A stretch of 64,000 nt of DNA, taken from the NCBI GenBank assembly GCA_014799805.1, contig JAAVHJ010000010.1, positions 155,096 through 219,095 on the forward strand, read 5' to 3'. Positions 54,132-64,000 of this stretch are shown here, piece by piece. The stretch comes from Ruminococcus sp. GTDB lineage: Bacteria; Bacillota; Clostridia; Oscillospirales; Ruminococcaceae. The translations under genes and the position numbers were made by a program. The notes under the pieces were generated by a model, which did not search any database, was not told the DNA's origin, and was given only the letters and a program-made list of their open reading frames with translations. How positions within the stretch are numbered: the stretch's first letter is position 1; the number at the start of each line of letters is the position of its first letter.

Positions 54132-54165
54132 GTAACTGCTACCTCCGTCTGCGAGTAAAACAAAA

Positions 54166-54191
54166 AGACCACAAATCATGATTTGTGGTCT
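54166..54191 (-). terminator. 26-bp perfect palindrome between rpmH and rnpA
   Basis: agaccacaaatca is followed at once by its complement tgatttgtggtct, and on the minus strand by ttttt. It lies between rpmH and the rnpA ribosome binding site, so it could terminate part of the transcription and set the L34 to RnpA ratio. Confidence 0.8.
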
Positions 54192-54197
54192 GACTCG

Positions 54198-54332
54198 TCA
54201 ATGGGAAAGTCTTTTTCTGCCCTTTGCTCTCCTACGAGCTAAAACCTTTCTGCCGTTTCTGTCGGACATTCTTTTCATGAAGCCATGCTCTTTTTTTCTG
54301 TGCAACTTCTTAGGCTGATAAGTTCTTTTCAT
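54198..54332 (-). CDS. rpmH: Ribosomal protein L34
   Basis: A 44-residue L34, full length. It begins [18 protein letters not shown] and contains the [17 protein letters not shown] core. A ggaggcg site precedes the ATG at 54332. It is the first gene of the operon with rnpA, yidD, yidC, jag and mnmE. This is the standard neighbour of the origin in Firmicutes. Confidence 0.96.
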   Translation of the reverse strand: MKRTYQPKKLHRKKEHGFMKRMSDRNGRKVLARRRAKGRKRLSH

Positions 54333-54443
54333 GTAAAACGCCTCCTCTCTGCATTGCCATGTGTTCTGAAAGTGATTTATATCATCAGTACAACATAACG
54401 AATTTTTGCATCTAATGCTTGCAATGTATTTTCATACTATCTT

Positions 54444-54472
54444 ATTATAGCCGATTTATCGTATTCTGTCAA
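54444..54472 (-). promoter_or_regulatory. Promoter of the rpmH operon
   Basis: On the minus strand TTGACA (54472-54467) and TATAAT (54449-54444) are 17 bases apart. The leader before rpmH is about 105 bases. Confidence 0.87.
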
Positions 54473-56117
54473 GGGGTTTTTTCAAATTTTTTTCAGCCCT
54501 GCTTTCTCAACAAAATCAGACATATTTTATTATTTTTCAACTGATTTATTATCTTCTGGGAGAAATTTTTGCAATTTTCTTAACTGACTTATTATCTTCA
54601 ATAAAAGAAATTTCTTTTATTTTTCTGATAAACTTATTTTTTTCAATCTAACCAATTTAAATCGCTTTTTGAGTATTCTCAGGGAAAATTTTTTATATTT
54701 TTTCAAGTAAATTCTCTTATTTTCTAGTAAAAAAAGTATTTTATAATAAATTTTTTAGTATTTTTTAATATCTAATTTTATAGTTAATATCTTATTTTTT
54801 TATATTATTTTCAATTTTAAAATTTCCATTTTTTGATAATTTTTTTGCTAATTTTTATAATTTTTACCAATTATTTTTAATTTTTAAAATTTTAGTTTTC
54901 AACATGTCAAATTGCACAAATTTTATTTTTTAAATTCAAATTTATGGCGATATATCTTAATTCTTTATTATTTTATTTTCAACAATTTCAGAAACCAGAA
55001 AAAAATAGTCTTTTGACACGTTCGGCAAGTTGTATATTTATCGCCTATTTTTTTTAAAAATTTGTGCAATTTGTCGATTACAAATTAGTAACAGTATAAT
55101 TTGCTAGAATTTTATAAACAAAATAAATAAAATACTAGTAATATTAAATAGTTTTTTTACTATTTTTTGGTAATAAAAAATTTTTTTGCTAATTTTTAGT
55201 AATTTTTTTGTGCAAAAACGATATTTTTTGGCAAAAGTAACAAGAAAATACAGCATATTGCACAATTTTGTAACTTTTGTAACTAAATATTAATCAGTTT
55301 TATGACAAATAGTCTTATTTTTGTCGTAGTCTATGAATAAATTATGAATTTTTGTGCAAAAACGATATTTTTTGGTAAAAGTAACAAAAAAATTATACAT
55401 ATTATACAAAACTGTAATTTTTGTAATTAAATATTAATCTTTTTTATGACAAATAGTCTTATTTTTGTCGTACTCTATGAATAAATTATGAACATTTGTG
55501 CAAATAGGATATTTTTTGGCAAAAGTAACAAGAAAATACAGCATATTATACAAAAATGTAACTTTTGTAATGGAATATTAACTATAGTTTTTAATAAAAT
55601 ATCTATTTTTTGATATAATTTTTGAATAAACTATGAATTTTTGTATAATAATTATATTTTTTTTAATATTTTATAATAAAAACTAGTAATATTTTAGTAG
55701 TTTTTCAACAACTGTGATTATGCTAATTTTATAGACATATAATTTTATTTATTTATATATTTTATACAAATTTTTCTAAATTTTTATAGCAAAATTTAGA
55801 TTTTATTGCTTTATTTTTAATATTTCTTTGTGCATTTTTAATAGAATTTTCTTATTTTTAGCTTTTTTTTTGGAATTATAATGTTTTTATGCATAATATT
55901 TTAAACAATTGTTAGAATAATATATAAAATTTATATAAATACCAAATTTTACCTGCTTATTTTTCGATAGTTTTAGATACTATAAGTCAGTTTTTGTGCA
56001 AAAACTATATTTTTCGCTTGTTTTAAAAAAAAAACTGTTTATTTTGTATAGCATGTAAAATTTTTCCATATTATGGATTTTTTAAGCTGTTTTTTTCAAG
56101 AAAAAAGCAAAAACTAC
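54473..56117. other. AT-rich, gene-free region between rpmH and dnaA
   Basis: About 1.6 kb without a supported gene. It is very AT-rich with many T and A runs. It holds variant DnaA boxes ttttcaaca at 54896, 54976 and 55702, a 20-bp palindrome ataaaagaaatttcttttat (54601-54620), short repeats of ctgatttattatcttc near 54540-54640, and the 144-bp tandem repeats at 55205-55660. It probably is the upstream half of a bipartite origin, as in B. subtilis. Confidence 0.7.
55205..55660. repeat. 144-bp tandem repeats upstream of dnaA
   Basis: Three full copies, at 55205, 55349 and 55493, plus a short part of a fourth at 55637. The motif gtgcaaaaacgatatttttt begins near 55210 and 55354, and a diverged form near 55498. 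Copies one and two are closest and copy three is more diverged in its second half. Common elements include aaaagtaacaa, a run of acaaatagtcttatttttgtcg, and gaataaa-tatgaa. No reading frame is shared. Confidence 0.88.
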
Positions 56118-56146
56118 TTGCTTTTTTTATAAAAATATGTTAGAAT
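56118..56146 (+). promoter_or_regulatory. Promoter of dnaA
   Basis: TTGCTT (56118-56123) and TAGAAT (56141-56146) are 17 bases apart. The start would be near 56153, giving a 30-base leader. Confidence 0.72.
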
Positions 56147-56183
56147 AAGAATAAACAAAATTGATGAAATGGAGGTTACAGAC

Positions 56184-57569
56184 ATGAATTCCTTTGATGA
56201 AGTGTTTGAACAAGTCAAGCGTTACTGTGCAGAGCATGAGCTAATTTCACAGGTCGCAATGGAAACTTGGATTAACACAATGGTGCCTGTGTCTCTGGAC
56301 GGAAAAAAAGCCGTTTTTCAAGTAGATACAGAATTTCAGCAGGGCATCATTCTAAACAGTTACAAAAAACATCTTAAAACAGCATTAGAAGATGTTACAG
56401 GCTTTGCTATTGATGCAATTGATGTGATTGTAAATACCCAAAGCAAAGAATCCCTTGCCACGTCAAATAGCCATAACTCCGGGCAAATTAATGAAAAACA
56501 CGAAGAATTGCAGAAAAGTTATGAATTTGCCGAATATGATTATACATTTGACACATTTATTGTGGGGCGTTCTAATGAATTTGCATTTGCAGCCTGCAAA
56601 GCCGTTGCATCTGATACGGCAGCTTCTTACAATCCGTTGTTTATTTACGGTGCTTCGGGTTTAGGTAAAACACATCTTGTAACAGCAATTAAACATGAGG
56701 TTATGAAAGCAAATCCTGACAGAAAAGCCATTTATGTGACTGGCGAAACATTCGGAAATGAACTGATTAAATCTATTGACAAGCGTGATACAACTGTATT
56801 TCATGACAAATATCGTCAAGCAGACGTGCTGATTGTTGACGATATTCAGTTTTTTTCTGGCAAAGAACGTATGCAGGAAGAATTTTTCCATACGTTTAAT
56901 AAACTTCATTCTGAAGGCAAACAGATTGTCATTACATCTGATAAGCCACCACGTGAGCTGAAAACACTAGAAGAACGCATTAGAAGCCGTTTTGAATGCG
57001 GTTTAATTGCAGATATTAGTGTACCGGATTTTGAAACACGTTATGCAATTATTCGACGAAAAGCCGAATTACTGGACTTAAAAATTCCAAATGAAGTTGT
57101 AGAATTTATTTCTACTCGTCTGAAAACAAATATCCGTCAATTAGAAGGGGCAGTAAAAAAACTAAAAGCTTTGAAAATGCTTGCAAATACATCACCTACA
57201 ATTTCTATGGCACAAAGTGTAATTCGTGATATTCTAACAGATGACCAGCCAATTCCAATTACGGTTGAGAAAATTATTGCCGAAGTTGCTAACGTTTATG
57301 GCATTACAGCAGATGATATCCGCTCCAGCAAACGTACTTCTCAAATCTCTACTGCCCGCAAAGTAGCGGCTTATGTTGTTCGTGAAGTGACAGGTATGCC
57401 TCTTGCAGCGATTGGCATGGAATTTGGAGGACGTGACCACTCTACAATTGTATACGCAATTAACACTGTCAATGATGCTATCAGAAAAGATTCTAATCTA
57501 AAAGAACTTGTAGATGATATTATCAAAGACATTCGGGAAAAAAATCCAACGCCTTCTAATGGGCTTTAA
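56184..57569 (+). CDS. dnaA: Chromosomal replication initiator DnaA
   Basis: A 461-residue DnaA: domain I (about 1-80), a linker, the AAA+ domain with Walker A GASGLGKTHL and Walker B VLIVDDIQFF, sensor and arginine-finger region RIRSRFECGL, and domain IV with GGRDHSTIVYAI for box recognition. The domain IV motif is the standard form, although the nearby boxes are non-standard. The ATG at 56184 follows ggagg by eight bases; the in-frame start at 56169 is unsupported. Confidence 0.97.
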   Translation: MNSFDEVFEQVKRYCAEHELISQVAMETWINTMVPVSLDGKKAVFQVDTEFQQGIILNSYKKHLKTALEDVTGFAIDAIDVIVNTQSKESLATSNSHNSGQINEKHEELQKSYEFAEYDYTFDTFIVGRSNEFAFAACKAVASDTAASYNPLFIYGASGLGKTHLVTAIKHEVMKANPDRKAIYVTGETFGNELIKSIDKRDTTVFHDKYRQADVLIVDDIQFFSGKERMQEEFFHTFNKLHSEGKQIVITSDKPPRELKTLEERIRSRFECGLIADISVPDFETRYAIIRRKAELLDLKIPNEVVEFISTRLKTNIRQLEGAVKKLKALKMLANTSPTISMAQSVIRDILTDDQPIPITVEKIIAEVANVYGITADDIRSSKRTSQISTARKVAAYVVREVTGMPLAAIGMEFGGRDHSTIVYAINTVNDAIRKDSNLKELVDDIIKDIREKNPTPSNGL

Positions 57570-57589
57570 AAATGGATATAAAGCTTATT

Positions 57590-58107
57590 TTTTGTGCAAT
57601 TTGTATATAATTTTCAACACCAAAAAAAGCCAAAAAATCGATTTTATACTGTAACACGTGAAAGCAATTTTTTTGTTTCTAAACTGTAATATTTTTTCAA
57701 CACGCCTGTTGAAAGCTCTGTTGAAAAATTGTAATTATTTTTTTTGAAAAAAGTTTTCCACAGACTTTCAACATAGTTTTCAACAATCAAGTTGAAAAAA
57801 TTTTTCTTAATTTTTTAGTTATATCTTGAAAAATAAATCTTTAAGAAAAGTTTTCAACACTTTCAACAATTGAGTTTTCAACAAATTGTTGAAAACTTTT
57901 AAAATTTACAATTTGGTTACTAAATTTTCAACAATGTTTCCACATTTTTTCAACAATTTTTCAACATTTCAACACTTAGCAACGGCTAACTCGGCCAAAA
58001 ATGAAGTTTTCAACTTTTCAACAATTTTTCAACAATGGCATTGTTGAAAACTTTTGCCTTTTTTTGCCCATATTGCTAGCAAAAAAAAGTTTTCAACACT
58101 TTCAACA
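57590..58107. other. Chromosome origin (oriC) with a cluster of variant DnaA boxes
   Basis: Between dnaA and dnaN I count 14 exact copies of ttttcaaca in either orientation (starts 57611, 57694, 57719, 57777, 57851, 57875, 57887, 57925, 57947, 57958, 58015, 58026, 58042, 58090), with further near copies (such as ctttcaaca) and one ttttccaca at 57754. The usual box is ttatccaca; here positions three and six differ. The AT-rich tracts around 58138 and 58243 (16-18 A) may form the unwinding site. The dnaA-dnaN gap is the common origin site. Confidence 0.82.
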
Positions 58108-58838
58108 GCCCCTACTACTACTACTATATAAAAAAGATCAAAAAAAAAAAAAAAAACGCCACAATTTTCAAGCTTCAAAAAGTCCTTACTTGTAACTTTT
58201 AGAAAAATTCAAAATTCAACCTGAGCAATTTTTCTCTAAAATTGAAAAAAAAAAAAAAAAAAACCTAAAAAATTATAGATTATAAAAATCGATCAGATAC
58301 TTGCTGAACTAGAGTTAGGAAAGATAAAACGGATAAGTTTTTTGGAGTTTAGAGAGAAGTAATTTTTTTGATTACTGCACTAAGTTAAGAATGCAAAATT
58401 TTAAGGGCTACATCGGAAAGAAACAGAAAACCAGAAGCAAAAGAAAAAAAGAAAGTAATTTTCCGCCCGCCCGAAAAATACAGCAGATAAGTTTTTTGGA
58501 GTTTAGAGAGAAGTAATTTCTTTGATTGCTGTACTAAGTCAGGAATGCAAATTTTTAAGGGCTACATCGGAAAGAAACAGAAAACCAGAAGCAAAAGAAA
58601 AAAAGAAAGTAATTTTTCCGCCCCGCCCGAAAATTTTCTCTGATTTCAATTCTAAAGGCATTTTTAGGCGTGTTAAAAAATAGGGGTATAGTTTTACAAA
58701 ATTTTTTCTGAAACGCAATCTCAAGCCTCTCAGATATCTCTACGACGATTTCAGAACAAAAAAATATAGAATACAAAAATAAAATTTAGGATTAAGTGAA
58801 TTTAAATAAATTAATTTAAATCAAGGAGTTGATTTTCA
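58108..58838. other. Non-coding stretch between the box cluster and dnaN
   Basis: About 730 bases with no supported gene. It contains poly-A tracts (58138-58153, 58243-58260), the 154-bp direct repeats (58331-58637) and, at about 58655-58750, a segment that resembles the repeats upstream of gyrB. Short frames on the minus strand are shadows without ribosome binding sites. Confidence 0.7.
58331..58637. repeat. Two 154-bp direct repeats between oriC and dnaN
   Basis: Copy one (58331-58484) and copy two (58485-58637) are over 90 per cent alike by eye. Both begin gataagttttttggagttta, continue through aagggctacatcggaaag and a purine-rich run, and end in a GC-rich cgccc-type box. They abut without a spacer. 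Confidence 0.9.
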
Positions 58839-59960
58839 ATGCAATTCATTTGCAACAAAGAAACCATGTGTAAAGCAATTGCTCATGTATTAAAAGCCGT
58901 GTCTTCCAAATCAACACTTCCTGTTCTGGAAGGCATTTGTATTCACACTCAAGAAAATCGGATTACCCTAACTGGATATAATCTTGAAATTGGAATCAGA
59001 ACAACAATTCCTGCCACTTGCAATACAGAATTTACGTTTGTTCTCAATGCTAAATTATTTTATGACATGGTAAGAAAAATGCCTGAAGAAGAAATTACTT
59101 TTGAGATTGACCAAGAATTAAATGCTATGTTATCCAGTTCTAGTGGCAATACGCATTATCGAATTTCTGCTGTCAGTGCAGAAGATTTCCCAGAACTTCC
59201 TGTTGTAGAAAGCACAGCAAAAATATCTGTTCCACAGGAAATGCTAAGAACAATGATTCAAGAATCACGTTTCGCTGCATCTGAAAAAGAAGACCAGCCT
59301 ATTCTAACAGGTGAATTGTTTGAAGCAAGAGATGGCATATTTTTCATTGTTGCTATGGACAGATACAGACTTGCACTCCGACAGGAGCCTTTCAAAGAAA
59401 TGCAGGATTTTCATTTTGTTGTGCCTAAAAAGGCTCTAGAAGAATTAATTGGCATATTAGCACTGAAAGAAAAAAATAACGCTGATGCAACTTGTGAATT
59501 TTTTACCAATGGCAGACATATTGTTTTCTGCGTAAATGGATTTGAATTATTCGCAAGATTACTGGAAGGTAAATTCCATAATTTCCGCACAAGTATTCCC
59601 AGTGACAGCAAAACAACAGTAATTCTCAATAAACGTGATATTATTGCTTGTGCAGAACGTTGTTCTCTGTTAATCAATGAAAAAAATAAAGCACCTATGC
59701 GTTGTGTTTTTACAGAAAATTTTGTTGAAATTTCCTGTGAAACACCTATTGGCAGTATTCGTGACCGCATTCCAGCAGAAAACTTTGGCGAAAATATGAC
59801 AATCGGCTTAGGAAATAAATTTTTACTGGATGCATTGAAAGCTTGTCAATGTGATAGAATTCGCTTCCAAATGAGCGGTAGCAACAAAGTGATTAAAATC
59901 ACACCAATTGATGATGAAAGCTTTATTTATTTAATTATGCCAACACAATTGAGAAATTAA
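58839..59960 (+). CDS. dnaN: DNA polymerase III sliding clamp
   Basis: A 373-residue beta clamp with three repeated domains: an N-terminal [24 protein letters not shown] start, and [13 protein letters not shown] and [10 protein letters not shown] as family features. Length and order match. aaggag precedes the ATG by eight bases. Confidence 0.96.
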   Translation: MQFICNKETMCKAIAHVLKAVSSKSTLPVLEGICIHTQENRITLTGYNLEIGIRTTIPATCNTEFTFVLNAKLFYDMVRKMPEEEITFEIDQELNAMLSSSSGNTHYRISAVSAEDFPELPVVESTAKISVPQEMLRTMIQESRFAASEKEDQPILTGELFEARDGIFFIVAMDRYRLALRQEPFKEMQDFHFVVPKKALEELIGILALKEKNNADATCEFFTNGRHIVFCVNGFELFARLLEGKFHNFRTSIPSDSKTTVILNKRDIIACAERCSLLINEKNKAPMRCVFTENFVEISCETPIGSIRDRIPAENFGENMTIGLGNKFLLDALKACQCDRIRFQMSGSNKVIKITPIDDESFIYLIMPTQLRN

Positions 59961-60033
59961 AAATTTTAGTTTTCAACAGAGTTTTTCACACTTGTTGAAT
60001 TGTTTATTAAATTTAAAATCATGGAGGAAATTT

Positions 60034-60279
60034 ATGAAAAACAAAACAGAACAAGAGACTGTTCGTATCAGGACAGAATTTATTAAGCTAGATTCTTTGC
60101 TGAAATTCGCAGGACTTTGTGACACAGGAGGTTTTGCAAAAGAACTTGTGCAACAGGGTCAAGTGAAGGTCAATGGAGAAGTTTGCACCATGAGAGGCAA
60201 AAAAATTCGCTCTGGTGACGTTGTTTCTGTTGATAAATATACAATTCGCATAGAATCAGAAACATCAGAAATTGCTTGA
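60034..60279 (+). CDS. rlbA: S4-domain protein, YaaA/RlbA-like
   Basis: An 81-residue S4 RNA-binding protein: [41 protein letters not shown]. It lies between dnaN and recF, the normal site of B. subtilis yaaA (rlbA), whose product is linked to large-subunit assembly. The ATG at 60034 follows ggagg. A ttttcaaca box lies in the gap upstream (59970). Confidence 0.93.
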   Translation: MKNKTEQETVRIRTEFIKLDSLLKFAGLCDTGGFAKELVQQGQVKVNGEVCTMRGKKIRSGDVVSVDKYTIRIESETSEIA

Positions 60280-60280
60280 C

Positions 60281-61402
60281 ATGCATATTACAGAATTTTC
60301 TGCCAACGGTTTCCGAAATCTGCAACAAATTCATTTTCAGCCAGATAAAAATTTAAATTTAATTACTGGAAATAATGCACAGGGTAAAACAAATCTGTTA
60401 GATGCAATCTGGCTTATGACAGGTTGTAAAAATTTTCACGGTGTGCAAGAACGACATTATTTAGGCTTTTCTGCTGATTTTTTCCAATGCGGTATGAAGT
60501 TTCATGATGGCAGGCGGGAACAGCAAATTAAATATAGCTTAGAACGCAATCAGCAAAAAATAAAACAAATTTCCATCAATGGTGTTACTACAAATAAGCC
60601 TGCAAATTTATTTGAAGTTTTTCACTGTGTTGCATTTTCGCCAGCAGATATGGAACTTGTAGACGGTTCACCAGAAAAAAGACGTAATTTTATGGACTTA
60701 GGCGCTTGTCAATTACGACCTGATAACATGCGTTATGTCAGCAAAGCTTCTCACCTTCTTGGACAACGAAATGCAGGGATTCAACAAGCAATCAAGAAAA
60801 AAATTAAAAAGCAAGATATTTTGCTTTGGGATTCACAGCTTGCACAAGTTGGGGCTTTTATCACTCGTATGCGTTCAGAATATATTAAAAATCTTGCTCC
60901 CCTTTGTGAGCATTTGTATGAACTTATCACAGGCGGACAGGAAAAATTGCATATTTCCTATAGGAGTGCGATTTATGCTAACTCAGATTTGCTAAACAGC
61001 TCTGTAACAGTTCTGGAAAGCCAATATAAAAAAATTTTATCTGAACATCTCGAAAATGATTATAGGCTTGGTTATACGCTGAAAGGCATTCACCGTGATG
61101 AATTAATTATTACTATCAACAACAAACCCGTGCATTTATTTGGCTCACAAGGTCAGAAAAAAACTGCTTCTTTGGTTTTAAAACTCGCACAAGCTCACTT
61201 ATACCGCCAAAAATTACAGCGTTCTCCAGTCATTCTGCTAGATGATGTAATGGGAGAACTGGACGAAAACCGACAAAAATTAATCTATAACGCTGTTTCT
61301 GATATGCAAGTATTTATTACACTCTGTCATGCATCTTCATTGAAACTTGAAAAAACTGGAAAATATTTTCAAATGCATCAAGGACACTTGACAGAATTAT
61401 AA
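60281..61402 (+). CDS. recF: DNA replication and repair protein RecF
   Basis: A 373-residue RecF SMC-like ATPase: GNNAQGKTNLLDAI is the Walker A motif (about 31-44), then the LFGSQGQKKTASLVLKLA signature and LLDDVMGELDENRQ Walker B. It loads RecA at gaps. The ATG at 60281 directly follows the rlbA stop (60279); a TTG nine bases upstream is an alternative, and coupling to rlbA is likely. Confidence 0.95.
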   Translation: MHITEFSANGFRNLQQIHFQPDKNLNLITGNNAQGKTNLLDAIWLMTGCKNFHGVQERHYLGFSADFFQCGMKFHDGRREQQIKYSLERNQQKIKQISINGVTTNKPANLFEVFHCVAFSPADMELVDGSPEKRRNFMDLGACQLRPDNMRYVSKASHLLGQRNAGIQQAIKKKIKKQDILLWDSQLAQVGAFITRMRSEYIKNLAPLCEHLYELITGGQEKLHISYRSAIYANSDLLNSSVTVLESQYKKILSEHLENDYRLGYTLKGIHRDELIITINNKPVHLFGSQGQKKTASLVLKLAQAHLYRQKLQRSPVILLDDVMGELDENRQKLIYNAVSDMQVFITLCHASSLKLEKTGKYFQMHQGHLTEL

Positions 61403-63946
<2,544 letters not shown>

Positions 63947-64000
63947 ATATATATTTAAGTTTTCAACTTTTTATTCGACATATGTTGAAAGAAGATTTGA

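Noticed and set aside
58001..58195. A 64-codon plus-strand frame in oriC
   Set aside because: It reads through the DnaA boxes and a poly-A tract, which gives a Phe/Gln/Lys low-complexity peptide.
58539..58776. Minus-strand frames of about 60-73 codons between oriC and dnaN
   Set aside because: They lie in the direct repeats, are antisense to purine-rich tracts and lack ribosome binding sites.

Overview
The window is about 64 kb of AT-rich DNA around a bacterial chromosome origin. The order rpmH, rnpA, yidD, yidC, jag, mnmE, mnmG, rsmG, noc, parA (soj), parB on one strand and dnaA, dnaN, rlbA, recF, gyrB on the other is the classic Firmicutes origin arrangement. A dockerin-bearing GH5 glycanase points to cellulosomal Ruminococcus or a close relative, and spoIVA, a sipL-like gene, spoIID and ytaF point to a spore former. 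The genus call is an inference from gene content, not from a database match.

Layout. (1) 1-2516, minus strand: a three-gene set with a proline-rich repeat protein, a SpoIID-like protein with three peptidoglycan-binding repeats, and the start of a third gene. (2) 2595-4922, plus: two membrane proteins and an ADP-ribosylglycohydrolase. (3) 4956-6245: a phage- or plasmid-like replication protein behind a structured leader, followed by inverted repeats. (4) 6423-19553, minus: ynzC-like, deoD, a flippase, spoIVA plus sipL, and a polysaccharide operon that should make GDP-D-rhamnose. (5) 19570-30182, minus: a dense run from citrate synthase through a lipoprotein, a two-component system, yqhQ, prmC, recA, recX and rimO to pgsA. 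(6) 30230-39514: spoIID, a tiny type I-E CRISPR relic, small genes, a MATE pump with a TetR regulator, metY, ytaF, a TPR protein, birA and an unassigned ncRNA. (7) 39516-47347: methyltransferase, GH5 enzyme, serS, parB, parA, noc and rsmG, peppered with parS sites. (8) 47412-54472: tRNA modification genes and the rpmH operon. (9) 54473-63946: the AT-rich origin region with dnaA, dnaN, rlbA, recF and gyrB.

The strongest unusual signal is the chromosome partition system. I count 16 parS-type sites related to tgttccacgtggaaca between 31930 and 47288. Six form a near-perfect 69-bp tandem array between noc and parA. The nine solitary intergenic sites all lie within about 50 bp of a stop codon and are flanked by A and T tracts, so each also looks like an intrinsic terminator. 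One more lies inside the rsmG reading frame. Shared flanks suggest that some sites spread by segmental duplication.

Other points worth attention: a free-standing ncRNA with perfect promoter and terminator (39250-39394), three kinds of long direct repeats around the origin, a dense cluster of a variant DnaA box (ttttcaaca), an orphan CRISPR relic and a leader with competing stems. I saw no rRNA, tRNA, cas or complete transposase gene.
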